Part shown: in pieces, positions 35,836 to 45,032 of the stretch
How positions within the stretch are numbered: the stretch's first letter is position 1
How the letters are laid out: each line of letters starts with the position of its first letter
NCBI GenBank assembly: GCA_002436415.1
Contig: DJMA01000026.1
Span: 1 to 64,000 of the forward strand
Direction of reading: 5' to 3'
Source of the DNA: Bdellovibrionaceae bacterium UBA6502
Lineage (GTDB): Bacteria; Bdellovibrionota; Bdellovibrionia; Bdellovibrionales; UBA840
DNA length: 64,000 nt
Position numbers and translations under genes: made by a program
Notes under the pieces: generated by a model
Told to the model about the DNA's origin: nothing
What the model saw: only the letters and a program-made list of their open reading frames with translations
Databases searched by the model: none

Positions 35836-36624
35836 CTATCGATTAAATTTTGAAGAGGCGATTTTTTTAAATAGACTTGGTATAAGGCGATTAATTTGTA
35901 GACCCCACCAGGCTTCATCATTAATATTTGGCGTGAGAACACTCTGGTCATGTTCGATTGCATCCAAAATTAGCTTGGCCCATTTTTCTGGGGCCATTCC
36001 GTTCTTTGCTTCGTAATCAACATTCTTATAGACTTGATTGATTTCTTCAAACATATCCGTTTGTACGCCTGGTGTGATTAAAAGTAAGCTTTTTACACCA
36101 GAGTTTTTCAATTCTAGTTCTAGACTCTCAGTAAAGCCAACAATTGCTGCTTTTGAGGCGGCGTATGTGTTTGTCGTTGGTAAAAACATTTTTCCAGAAA
36201 CGCTTGCGTTGTTAACTATGTATCCAGATTTTTGTTTTAACATCTTGGGTAAAAAGAAATTGGTTAAGAGTAAGCTTGCTTCTGTGTTTACTCGCAAAAC
36301 TTTGCGGATGTGTTCTGGTTTTTGCTCTTCAAACAATCCACCGCTTAACAGGCCTGCATTGTTAATTAAGATGTCGACTTCGATTTTCTCCGAGTCAAGA
36401 AACTCCAAGAACTGATCAAAGCTCTTTTCATCAGATAGGTCGTAATTCAAAGAAGTTACTTTTTCGGCTCCAGCCTCCATTAATATCTCTAGTTTATCAG
36501 GGCTGAGACCGCTTCTTGAAACAATAACCAAGCTACAATTTTTTTGGGCAAACTCTTTGGCTAGGGCAAAACCAATACCGCGGTTTCCACCAGTGATTAA
36601 AAGCTTTTTATTAGAAGTTTTCAT
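35836..36624 (-). CDS. Short-chain dehydrogenase/reductase
   Basis: This is a 262-residue classical SDR. The cofactor motif TGGNRGIG is near residue 11, NNAG near 90, and the catalytic Ser/Tyr/Lys set ends in YAASK near 155. It reduces or oxidises an unidentified carbonyl or alcohol with NAD(P). The TGGN form favours NADP. It is monocistronic, with no strong ribosome-binding site. Confidence 0.92.
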   Translation of the reverse strand: MKTSNKKLLITGGNRGIGFALAKEFAQKNCSLVIVSRSGLSPDKLEILMEAGAEKVTSLNYDLSDEKSFDQFLEFLDSEKIEVDILINNAGLLSGGLFEEQKPEHIRKVLRVNTEASLLLTNFFLPKMLKQKSGYIVNNASVSGKMFLPTTNTYAASKAAIVGFTESLELELKNSGVKSLLLITPGVQTDMFEEINQVYKNVDYEAKNGMAPEKWAKLILDAIEHDQSVLTPNINDEAWWGLQINRLIPSLFKKIASSKFNR

Positions 36625-36913
36625 GAAGCTGATTTTACATTAAAAATAGAGAATGCTAAGAAATAAATGATTAATTTTGTTTTAAAGAGGCTTTCTGTTT
36701 TTTTTAAATGACTGCTCTTGGGTTTGTTCGTTTTGTATATAATCTTGTTTTCGTTTATTAATGAAAATTAAAATAATTTTAAGGTTTTAGTGTCGATTAA
36801 TTATTTACTGTAGGGATTCGTATTTATAGAAGCTAGAATATCTTTTTGTTTAGCGCTAGCCAAAAGCTAATTGCTTAGCCTATAATGAACTGCTCAAAAC
36901 AAAAGGAGTTTTT

Positions 36914-38344
36914 ATGGCTGAGTATCCTTCTAAAAATTTTATCGCAGGTCAATGGCGAGAGGGTGGAAGCGAAGATTTCGCTGAGATAATTAATCCCGCT
37001 AATAAAGAAGTCTTAGTTAAGATAAAAAAGGTGTCTCAGCAAGATGTCAAAAACTCTATCTCAGCGGCTGAAGAGTGCTTTCAGTCTTGGAAGAAGGTCT
37101 CCAATTCAGAAAGGGCAGAGATTCTGAATAAAATTTCGGAGCTAATTAAAGAAAGGGCCGATGACTACGCAGAAGTTCTGTCTCTAGAAAATGGAAAAAG
37201 CTTAGCGGAAGCTAAAGCAGAGCTTTTGTATGGGGCTGGTTATTTCGACTTTTACGCCGGCCAAGCCAAGCAAATTTCTGGCCGAGTCATCGAAGAAAGC
37301 ACCGAAAAAAAACTGCAAGTGCTTAAAGAGCCGGTCGGAGTGGTTGGTATGATTACTCCTTGGAATTTCCCTCAGGCTATGCTTGCAAGGAAACTAGCCG
37401 CTGCTTTTGCTGCTGGTTGTGTTTGTGTAGCAAAGCCTGATCACCAAACCCCACTAAGCGCTTTGCTCTTGGCAAAAATTTGTGAAGATGCGGGAGTCCC
37501 CAAAGCGGCCCTCAGTGTTCTTGTGGGTGATTCGGAGATGATTGGAAAAGAGTTGATGGAATCATCCGTTGTGAAGAAAATTAGTTTTACAGGAAGCACT
37601 CGAGTTGGAAAACTTTTGATAGAACAAAGTGCTAAAACGGTAAAAAGATTGTCTTTAGAACTAGGTGGAAATGCACCTTTTATCATTTTTGAATCTGCAG
37701 ACATTGATAAAGCTGTAGAAGGAGCTTTGGCTAGTAAATATAGAAACTCAGGGCAAACCTGTGTGTGTAGTAACCGCTTTTTTGTACACGAAAAAATCTT
37801 GGGTCAGTTCAAAGAGAAGTTTTCGCAGGCGATTAGTGAGTTAAAAGTCGGTTCGGGTTTAGAAAGCTCGGTGAAAATTGGTCCTCTTATTAATCAAGCG
37901 GCGGTCGATAAAAATAATAAATTATTAGAAGATGCCAAGAAAAAAGGGGCAGAAGTTATCCAATCGCATGAGCTTTCTCAAAAAGAAGGTTTCTTTTTTC
38001 CACCGACTCTTTTGGTTTCCAATGATTTAGAAATTGATGCTTTTCAAGAAGAAATTTTTGGACCGATCTCAATCATTTATCCCTTTCAATCAGAAGAGGA
38101 AGTTTTAAAACTCGCCAATAGTACTCCTTACGGTTTGGCTTCTTATTTTTATTCCCAAGATCGTGCCCAGATTCAGCGTGTTCATGATGCTTTGGAGTTT
38201 GGGATGGTGGGGATAAACTCGGGAAGAATCAGTTCACCTTTAGCTCCATTTGGAGGTATAAAAGAAAGTGGATATGGGCGAGAAGGCGGAGAAGAAGGAA
38301 TCAAAGAATACCAAAACTTAAAAATGTCTTTGGAGCTACTTTAA
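36914..38344 (+). CDS. NAD(P)-dependent aldehyde dehydrogenase, succinate-semialdehyde dehydrogenase-like
   Basis: This 476-residue ALDH has catalytic Cys283 (NSGQTCVC) and Glu249 (LELGGNAP), the ITPWNFP cofactor segment and FTGSTRVGK. The C-terminal PFGGIKESGYGREGG is typical of the GabD group, so oxidation of succinate semialdehyde to succinate is the best guess, though substrate cannot be fixed by sequence alone. AAAGGAG precedes the ATG. It stands alone downstream of a 290-base AT-rich promoter region. Confidence 0.9.
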   Translation: MAEYPSKNFIAGQWREGGSEDFAEIINPANKEVLVKIKKVSQQDVKNSISAAEECFQSWKKVSNSERAEILNKISELIKERADDYAEVLSLENGKSLAEAKAELLYGAGYFDFYAGQAKQISGRVIEESTEKKLQVLKEPVGVVGMITPWNFPQAMLARKLAAAFAAGCVCVAKPDHQTPLSALLLAKICEDAGVPKAALSVLVGDSEMIGKELMESSVVKKISFTGSTRVGKLLIEQSAKTVKRLSLELGGNAPFIIFESADIDKAVEGALASKYRNSGQTCVCSNRFFVHEKILGQFKEKFSQAISELKVGSGLESSVKIGPLINQAAVDKNNKLLEDAKKKGAEVIQSHELSQKEGFFFPPTLLVSNDLEIDAFQEEIFGPISIIYPFQSEEEVLKLANSTPYGLASYFYSQDRAQIQRVHDALEFGMVGINSGRISSPLAPFGGIKESGYGREGGEEGIKEYQNLKMSLELL

Positions 38345-38390
38345 AGTAGTTCTGATGCATTGATTGTGTTTAGCGAATTAGACAGTTAGC

Positions 38391-39194
38391 TTATATTTTA
38401 AAAAGATCAATATTCAAAACGCAAAGTTCTTCATTGTTACAGTCTTTTAATTCCTTGGATAACTCTTCAATCCAATCTAGAATCCTCGTTTTTAGTCGAT
38501 CTTTTAACTCTCTGGATAGGACCATTGGTGCTGTGAAAAATAAATCTTCTTCCTTGTCTTTCTCACACTCTTCACAGGCTTTCATTCGCCAGTTTTTATG
38601 ATGTCTAGGGATAAGAGGGGAGCCTTTGGCGATATAGGTGGATTGAGCTTTCCAGTGGTATCGGTTATCCTGGCTTTTGAGTAGGTCGTATTCCATTAAA
38701 AATTGTACGGCTAGTTTTACTTGTCGATGGGGGAGCTTCAAAAAGTCTGAAATCTCTGCCAAAGACTTTCCTTCATCTAGGGCACAGAACAAACGAATGC
38801 CACCATAATACCATTCGGAATAGTAGTGAGCTTTTGCTTCTTCAGAAAACTCTTTGGTGTTTTTGATCCTATTTTTAACTTTGTTAGCTCGAACTCTAAT
38901 TTCATCGAGTTTTTTTTGATAATGTTTTTTTAATTTTACAGAACCAGCTCTAGCGATTTCAACCAAGTTTAAAAAGTACTCGGCCTCTAAATCGGTGAGG
39001 GCAAAAAACTGACAAAGCTCTAAAACTTGCTCGAGGGTAAAGTCTTTATCCTCATTCATTACCTGACTAACAAATACCGGCGTAGTGCCTAGAAATTCTG
39101 CGATTTTACGGCCGCTACCATGGCTTTTGGTAAACTTTTTTTCACTCTCAGAGCGAATAATATCGCGATAATTGCTAATTCTGTAGAAATCCAT
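38391..39194 (-). CDS. TIGR02147-family putative transcription regulator
   Basis: This is a 267-residue cytosolic protein. Residues 20-60 look like a helix-turn-helix (GRKIAEFLGTTPVFVSQVMN), and a second winged-helix-like part lies around 135-175. The overall pattern (N-terminal HTH, the YYSEWYYGGIRLF segment, then a helical C-terminus) matches the TIGR02147 proteins that are expanded in Fibrobacter and Bdellovibrio-like bacteria. It is divergent from the duplicated genes at 39305 and may control them. Confidence 0.75.
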   Translation of the reverse strand: MDFYRISNYRDIIRSESEKKFTKSHGSGRKIAEFLGTTPVFVSQVMNEDKDFTLEQVLELCQFFALTDLEAEYFLNLVEIARAGSVKLKKHYQKKLDEIRVRANKVKNRIKNTKEFSEEAKAHYYSEWYYGGIRLFCALDEGKSLAEISDFLKLPHRQVKLAVQFLMEYDLLKSQDNRYHWKAQSTYIAKGSPLIPRHHKNWRMKACEECEKDKEEDLFFTAPMVLSRELKDRLKTRILDWIEELSKELKDCNNEELCVLNIDLFKI

Positions 39195-39304
39195 AGTTTC
39201 TTTTCGATAATAAAATTAGTCCTGAAGAAGGGATTAACATCATCCACAAAGCACATGAAAGATTACCCGGCTATTTAAATGGGTAGCTTGCATATTATTT
39301 ATCG

Positions 39305-39692
39305 GTGGATCACCAAAATAGTATTTGGGATAAAGGACCTTCGAAACTTACAGTGTCTGAGCTAGAAATACTTCAGTCTTTAGAAAGTTTTGATTACGGA
39401 AAAGAAGCTTACAAAAGACTTACTTCTAAGGTGATTCCGGTTCTTTTTCGTGACAACCAAGCGCTAAAGGATTTTAAGAAGCTTGAGCTTAAAATCTTAA
39501 GGGATGAAAAATGCGAGGGGCCACATGGTAAAAAAAAAGTCAGGCTCTTCCTTGGAAGAAGGTGTGATATGCATCAGTGCTCTTGACTTAAAAGATAAAT
39601 TTGACCGCTGGACGGCATTTCCCGCAGCCCTGGGCTTAATCGCCCATGAGCTTTATGAAAAAATCGATAAAGATCCTAATACGTGTCTTTAG
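39305..39692 (+). pseudogene. Frameshifted, truncated copy of the gene at 39683
   Basis: Two overlapping frames (GTG 39305 to 39586, then 39504 to 39692) together encode a relative of the N-terminal ~110 residues of the next gene. They share the GKKKSGSS, EEGVICISA and FDRWTAFPAALGLIAHEL segments. The shift is at a run of nine A residues (39530-39538); eight would restore the frame and give ~128 residues. The copy lacks the C-terminal two thirds of its paralogue either way. It may be a decaying duplicate, a sequencing slip, or a site of transcriptional slippage. Confidence 0.65.
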
Positions 39693-40834
39693 CGTATTTC
39701 TCAAAACTTGGTTTTGGCATAGAGGAATATCAAGTATTGATGAACGAAATTGCCCCAATGATATTTTTTGAAAATGAAATTTACAAACGATTGGATACAG
39801 AAGTTTTACGAATTGTTTCAGATGACTCGTGTTATTCACATAATGGAAAGAAGAAATCTGGTAGCTCACGTGTTGAAGGGGAAATTTGTATAAGTGCTAA
39901 AGAACTCATCGAACAGTTTGATCGTTGGACAGCATTTCCTGCAGCCCTGGGTTTGATCGCACATGAGCTTCTAGAAAAATTTGACCCAGAACATCAAACG
40001 GAAGAGACCAAAGCAGAAATCTTACAAAAATCATTTCAGCTTTTTGTTCCCGCTTCGGATATCGGAAGGGCTGTCGACGGCTATTCTAGTAAGTATTTTT
40101 CTGAAAACCTACATTGGACAGTGTTCTATCAGCCATCTGAATATGGTGACTATAGATCATTGTTAAGCTGTGACAGTCGCCCCCAAAACTTTTATGACTC
40201 TTGTCAGGCCTTTGAAGATCAATATCCTAACCGTTGTAAGACGAGGAGGTTTAAAATTAATCCAGGGAATAATTTCAGAAACTCGGAAACTGGTTTGGGG
40301 GTTGATTATGCCGTTTTAAGTTTAAGCAATAGATTTGCAAACTTGAATTTGAGGCTATTGCAAGAAACCCAGGAGAGTCAATTAGGGGAGTATAGTCCTC
40401 TCACGCCAAAAGACTACGAAAGAGCTATTCAAACTTATGAAGAAATGCGATTCATAATTGCCGCAGTGGAATCTCCACTGAAAAAAGGTGTAAAGCTTGC
40501 TGATGAATATTACCCAGCAGGGTCCAGTCAATATTTATACTTCAAGGCTTGGTCAAATAAATATTATGACCCAGTAATAAACTGTGAAAGAATTAATGAG
40601 TTTGAAAAAGTTAAACAGGCGGGCATAGAGCCTGATTCCAGGCAGATTCAACTTTGTAGAGTGTTTCCAGACTTTAAGTTAAATAAAGGCTTATATCTTT
40701 ATTCTCTTGTTGAAGACTCTGTAGACAGAATAAATGTTGCATTAAAAGAATCAATAAGAATGGATAATTTTTTACCACGAGCTAAATTTCGTGAAAAGTT
40801 GAGAACGGATTTGGTTCCTAGCTGTAGAAACTAA
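39683..40834 (+). CDS. Protein of unknown function, intact paralogue of the preceding frameshifted copy
   Basis: This 383-residue protein starts at GTG and overlaps the end of the preceding copy by ten bases. No signal peptide is evident. The conserved part (about 50-105) contains GKKKSGSS, CISAKELIEQFDRWTAFP and LIAHELLEKFD. The His-Glu pair sits in a hydrophobic helix and is reminiscent of, but not, a HExxH zinc site. The C-terminal ~250 residues are unique, with several cysteines. The tandem duplication shows the family is prone to copying. Function unknown. Confidence 0.65.
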   Translation: MSLAYFSKLGFGIEEYQVLMNEIAPMIFFENEIYKRLDTEVLRIVSDDSCYSHNGKKKSGSSRVEGEICISAKELIEQFDRWTAFPAALGLIAHELLEKFDPEHQTEETKAEILQKSFQLFVPASDIGRAVDGYSSKYFSENLHWTVFYQPSEYGDYRSLLSCDSRPQNFYDSCQAFEDQYPNRCKTRRFKINPGNNFRNSETGLGVDYAVLSLSNRFANLNLRLLQETQESQLGEYSPLTPKDYERAIQTYEEMRFIIAAVESPLKKGVKLADEYYPAGSSQYLYFKAWSNKYYDPVINCERINEFEKVKQAGIEPDSRQIQLCRVFPDFKLNKGLYLYSLVEDSVDRINVALKESIRMDNFLPRAKFREKLRTDLVPSCRN

Positions 40835-41033
40835 AAAACGAAAGTTGAATAGGCGGCAATCCTGTCGCCTTGCACAAACTTAGTTTGTTATGATAAATCA
40901 TAAGCAAATCTCGTAGAAGAGTTAAATTTTTACCTAGTAATGGAAATAAACTCACAGCATTGATTCTTCGGAATTAATACTTCTATTCAAATCGATAGGT
41001 TTTATTATTTAGAATTTTCTGAGAGTTTATTAG

Positions 41034-41123
41034 CCTACCCCCCAGCGCCAGCAAATATAAAAAAGACGACGAGATTTAGAACTAAAGAAGTGAGAAAGAG
41101 GCCGTATGAAACAAAAGTGTTCG
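41034..41123 (+). repeat. Dispersed repeat, copy B
   Basis: It is nearly identical to the reverse complement of 47-135 (see copy A). Here it runs directly into the left arm of the palindromic element at 41100, so the element and the repeat are probably one unit. Confidence 0.85.
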
Positions 41124-41230
41124 GTATACACCCAGGAAGATCCAAAACGAGTAACATGGATGTGAGGGAAGAAGCCGCAGGCGAATGACCGGAAACGTGT
41201 CAGAGGATAATACTTTTGTTTCAGAAGGCC
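41100..41230. repeat. Imperfect palindromic element with GAAGCCGCAGGCG core
   Basis: The arms 41100-41121 and 41209-41230 are inverted repeats matching at 19 of 22 positions (GGCCGTATGAAACAAAAG type). The 87-base interior carries GAAGCCGCAGGCGAATGA, with a GCC-GCA-GGC hairpin, which parallels GAAGCCGAAGGCG in the element at 12448-12534. The arm sequences of the two elements differ. This looks like a family of structured intergenic repeats. Confidence 0.75.
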
Positions 41231-41561
41231 GGCTCATTCGGAGAATAAACCGAGGAGTTAAAACAAACTTGGCCCTAGAGAAAAATAAAGAACCCGTGAT
41301 ACAACATCTAGAGTAAAATAGATCAATTGGCAGTTGATCCTTCCTTATTAATTATCACGTTGAACAAAATAGAGAATGGGATCAGAAGGCAACAAAGAAG
41401 GCCTGACCTACCTGTAAACCTTACACTGTTACGAAGCTTTTTGTCTTCTCTTGAGTCCTTAGGCTATTAGGTTTTTCTTTGTAATCTTTTTTATAGGTAA
41501 ATCCTACGCGAACAGCTATAAAACTATGCTTTAACCGTAAAATTTTGACCAGGAAATTCAA

Positions 41562-44500
41562 ATGATCCAAATCCTTCGTTTTTTCATTTCTAGTGTGCTT
41601 TTATTGTCTCCATTATTTGTGATTGCTAGTGAGAAATTTACCTACCGTGATGTTATTGAAAAGCGATTCGGTGATCAAGAACTGCAAAAGCTTCTGGAAA
41701 AGATCTCTGAATATGAACCAAAAGTGAAACAACAATTGATTGGCCAAGATGAGGCTGTAGAACTGTTATTTTCTAAAACCAATCAATACTTATCAGGCTT
41801 CCCAACAGGTCATAGAGGCGCACCTACAGCGCTACATTATATAGGCGTGCCTGGGGTTGGTAAGTCAGCTCTTTTTCAAGCAATCGAAGAGTTTATACCA
41901 GTGGTACGTTTAGATGCCCAAGCATTTTCTGATCCGAAGGAGTGGGACCGGATTTACTACTTACTTGCAAATAACCCTAAGATAAGCAGTAAAAGGCCTG
42001 TTATTCTACTTTTTGAAGAGATCGATAAAGTTCGCGAGCTAGATTTTGCAAAAGAGGAGACGACCAAGGGCTTTATAGGATTTTTAAACGAAGTACTCTC
42101 TTCTGGAAAGTCAGAGCTTTATAGAGCCTTAGATCTTTCCCATGTGATGTTAGTAAGTACTATGAATTATCCAACAGAAGTACTTGAGAAGTTTGCCCAA
42201 GAAGTATTGCGGGAAAAAAAGGTATATTATGATTTTAGCCTTAAAGATTTAGAGCGTTTTTCTTCATGGATTCGTAAAGATAAAAAAAATAAGTATCGGA
42301 TACTAGCAGAGATGTTTCGTACAAATACAGTGAATCGATTGGCTCCTAACTTGTACGCTATGCCTTCTTATAGCGAAGAAACTTATTTAAATATTATTGA
42401 TGAAAAATTAAAGCAACGTATTATTGAAGTCACATCCAATTCATCAAATTATTTGAAAATTACTTATTCAAAAAAACTTAACGAATTTTTATTTCAGCAA
42501 TATTTTATTCCTGCTGCTGGACCGAGGGGACTAATCATGGGTATTACAGATTTTATCGATCAAGTACAGTCCATTGCCTCGCGCCTTGTTTTTCAAAATA
42601 GGAAGGAGTTGGTTCGTCCAAGAAATGTTGAAATCAAACTAGATAAAAAGGGAAGGTTAAAATTAAAGATTGAAAATTTAAAGTTAATCAACGGTAAAAG
42701 GATTGTGGCTGACACTCACAGTATTGCTTTAGATTTTAATGAAGTAAGCGGTGTGATCAAAAAACCTAAGCAACTTACTGAGCTCTCTCAAGACGAAGCA
42801 AAAAGATGGACTTCCAAAGAGCTTTCGGCTACTGAGATTCGGAATAATCGTTTTCCAAATACCAAAATCGATCCCAAGTTCTTGGAGAATGAAATTTTAA
42901 AAGTCAATCGAGGACAAGAACAGTTTGCAAAACACATCTCAGGTGAAATGGCTTCTTATATGTCTGCTTCAATTAATAGTCTACGAGAGCCTAAGGCTAG
43001 TATCTATTCGGGTTTCCCAGGGATTGGTAAAACTAGTGGCGTTGAGATTGTTGCCAAAACATTGGGGATTCCCATCGCAAGAGTAAATCTCCGTGCATTT
43101 TCCTCGAGTTCGGAAGAGGCTTCAGTCTTATTTTTGGATAGTTTAGTCGAAGCCGTTGAACAGGCAAAAGCAGAGGCTGGTCCCAGCGGAAAATATATTT
43201 TGCTTTTAGAAGAAGTGGACAAACTCTTCGAGATTGATTTTCATGGAAATCCAATTGACAGACCCGTCTTAACCATTTTCAATGACCTTTTAGATACAGG
43301 AAGGTCTGAGATAACGAAAAAGGCTCAATGGAGCACTGAGAAGAGGGGAGTCGACGTAAGGGGAGCTTACCTAATTGGTACCATGAACTTCAATTCTAAT
43401 TTATTTGATTTTCAGGCTGACCCTAGATTAACTAGCGTACAAGAAATGATTAATAGCTGGCGTGAAATCTCTTCTTCAAAAGCAACACTGAGAGAAATTC
43501 TCAGTAAAATATTTCGCGCCGAAACCATCAGTAGAATTCTATCCAAAATTATAGTGGTGAAACCTCCAGAAGAAAAAGATTACTATCAAATTATAAGAGA
43601 CCAGGTGGAGATTTATACACAAGAACGCTTCAAGGGTGTGGATGGTGAAGAAATAGGAAAGGTCAAGCTTATTTTGACGGAGTCTTACGTTGATTTTCTT
43701 TATCGAGAAAATGTCATTCCCTCAGAAGGTCCACGCTATACGGTGGACAGTGTTAAAAAGACTTTAGGACTTGACGTAGAATATGCTTTACGAGAATTGA
43801 AAGGCAGTTTAAGAAGCGAGCCAATTGGTTTAACTTTAGAGTATTCTCTGGAGGATTCCATAGTTGTATCGAAAATAGAGTCATTGGGAGATAGGCAGGG
43901 ACTTAAGCAGGTAGAATATAAAAGGCAAGCGGAACTAAGTTTCCCACCTGTAAAAGCCTATGGTAATATTTCTCGCGAAAGATTTGAAACCACCGTGCAC
44001 GAGTTTGGACATGCTTATGCCGCCACTTTTCTTGGCCTAAGAATTGAAAGAGTTGTAGTTGTATCCCCTATGAGTGGTGTTGGTGGCTTTGTAAGCTTGA
44101 AAGACTTTGAAAAGTCAACGAATGTAAATGAAGTAATTGCTAAGATTTATTTTGGCCTTGGATCTCGCGCGATGGAGAGGGTTATTTTCGGTGTGAATGC
44201 CCAATCACCGACATCTCTTTTTGGAATTGGTCTAGGTTCAGGGCAAGATCTTTTATCTGCAACAGAAGAGATCGTTGGACTTTTTCATTCTCTAGGTCTC
44301 AATCCCTATGGACCAGCTATAAGCAGACAAGGTGGAGCTGTTAATCGATCAGATAAGAAGGTAGATTTCGAAGAAATTTCAGAAAAAGAAACCGAGCGGC
44401 TAGGAAGAGTTTTACAGGAAGTCGAAGATTTCATGGTGAGAGATTTGTTGGCTTCACATTCTAAAGAATGGTATCTAGAAAAGATTGAGATTCTCGCCGA

Positions 44501-44789
44501 GCAGGGTGAGATGGAGGAAAGGGAGTTTTATGAACTTTTAGACTTGAAGGCACCTCTGCATGATTTTAAATTAGTAGATCCCACACCAAGGCTTAGCAAG
44601 GCTCTCGCTGATCGACTTCCACTTTATGAGTTAAGTGCCTTTAGTGAAGCGGAAGAGAACAAATTTGGTAAGGATAGATTGTCGGCCAAGGAAAAACGAG
44701 AGCTTTATGTTGAGCAATTTAGGCAGGCCACAGAAAAAGTTTATTCTGGTAAGAAAATGTGTTCCAAATCTGCAAGTCCAAAGAAGTAA
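41562..44789 (+). CDS. Exported double AAA+ ATPase fused to an M41 (FtsH-type) metalloprotease
   Basis: This 1075-residue protein starts with a signal-peptide-like segment (hydrophobic 9-22, then AS). AAA+ module 1 has Walker A GVPGVGKS (95-102) and Walker B VILLFEEID (147-155). AAA+ module 2 has GFPGIGKT (484-491) and ILLLEEVD (546-553). A C-terminal M41-like peptidase has HEFGH (813-817) and a candidate third zinc ligand Asp896 in GSGQDLLSAT, as in FtsH. FtsH has one AAA+ module and two transmembrane helices; here two ATPase modules precede the peptidase and no second membrane helix is obvious. The first segment could instead be an N-terminal anchor that leaves the rest in the cytosol. AGGAAA precedes the ATG. 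It is monocistronic. Confidence 0.82.
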   Translation: MIQILRFFISSVLLLSPLFVIASEKFTYRDVIEKRFGDQELQKLLEKISEYEPKVKQQLIGQDEAVELLFSKTNQYLSGFPTGHRGAPTALHYIGVPGVGKSALFQAIEEFIPVVRLDAQAFSDPKEWDRIYYLLANNPKISSKRPVILLFEEIDKVRELDFAKEETTKGFIGFLNEVLSSGKSELYRALDLSHVMLVSTMNYPTEVLEKFAQEVLREKKVYYDFSLKDLERFSSWIRKDKKNKYRILAEMFRTNTVNRLAPNLYAMPSYSEETYLNIIDEKLKQRIIEVTSNSSNYLKITYSKKLNEFLFQQYFIPAAGPRGLIMGITDFIDQVQSIASRLVFQNRKELVRPRNVEIKLDKKGRLKLKIENLKLINGKRIVADTHSIALDFNEVSGVIKKPKQLTELSQDEAKRWTSKELSATEIRNNRFPNTKIDPKFLENEILKVNRGQEQFAKHISGEMASYMSASINSLREPKASIYSGFPGIGKTSGVEIVAKTLGIPIARVNLRAFSSSSEEASVLFLDSLVEAVEQAKAEAGPSGKYILLLEEVDKLFEIDFHGNPIDRPVLTIFNDLLDTGRSEITKKAQWSTEKRGVDVRGAYLIGTMNFNSNLFDFQADPRLTSVQEMINSWREISSSKATLREILSKIFRAETISRILSKIIVVKPPEEKDYYQIIRDQVEIYTQERFKGVDGEEIGKVKLILTESYVDFLYRENVIPSEGPRYTVDSVKKTLGLDVEYALRELKGSLRSEPIGLTLEYSLEDSIVVSKIESLGDRQGLKQVEYKRQAELSFPPVKAYGNISRERFETTVHEFGHAYAATFLGLRIERVVVVSPMSGVGGFVSLKDFEKSTNVNEVIAKIYFGLGSRAMERVIFGVNAQSPTSLFGIGLGSGQDLLSATEEIVGLFHSLGLNPYGPAISRQGGAVNRSDKKVDFEEISEKETERLGRVLQEVEDFMVRDLLASHSKEWYLEKIEILAEQGEMEEREFYELLDLKAPLHDFKLVDPTPRLSKALADRLPLYELSAFSEAEENKFGKDRLSAKEKRELYVEQFRQATEKVYSGKKMCSKSASPKK

Positions 44790-44794
44790 TTGGA

Positions 44795-44826
44795 AATCGG
44801 CTTTTGCATTAGAAGGCCGATTCTTC
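44795..44826 (+). terminator. Possible terminator hairpin
   Basis: AATCGGC and GCCGATT form an 11-bp stem (with inner T-A and T-G pairs) six bases after the stop codon. The T-tail is short (TTCTT), so confidence is moderate. Confidence 0.45.
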
Positions 44827-44977
44827 AAGTGAAATAAACGAGTAGTGAGAGCAATATTTAATAAAAAAATGAATATACAAAATGAAGGCGAGTATCGAGT
44901 AATAGCTCCACCTAAAAGCTGAAAGCAAAGAATCCACCTACACTAAAGCCTCGAAAGAATTATTCCACTACACCCAA

Positions 44978-45008
44978 ATAAAAAACCCAGATGCAAAAAC
45001 GCCTGGGT
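44978..45008 (-). terminator. Rho-independent terminator of the M28 peptidase gene
   Basis: On the minus strand GACCCAG...CTGGGT with an interrupted inner stem is followed by a T-run (TTTTTTAT). It lies 25 bases after the stop codon at 45033. Confidence 0.75.
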
Positions 45009-45032
45009 CCCTAAAATCAAAATTTAAAAAAA

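Larger units (their letters stand above)
40835..41561. other. Long intergenic region with a repeat and a palindromic element
   Basis: About 730 bases without a gene. From left to right it holds a short AGGCG/CGCCT hairpin (40852-40871), an ACAAACT-TAGTTTGT palindrome, the dispersed repeat copy B and the 41100-41230 palindromic element. The rest is AT-rich with no recognised features until the AGGAAA site before 41562. Confidence 0.6.

Noticed and set aside
39683..40834. HELLEK in the duplicated gene as a zinc protease motif
   Set aside because: The second His of HExxH is absent and no third ligand is evident.
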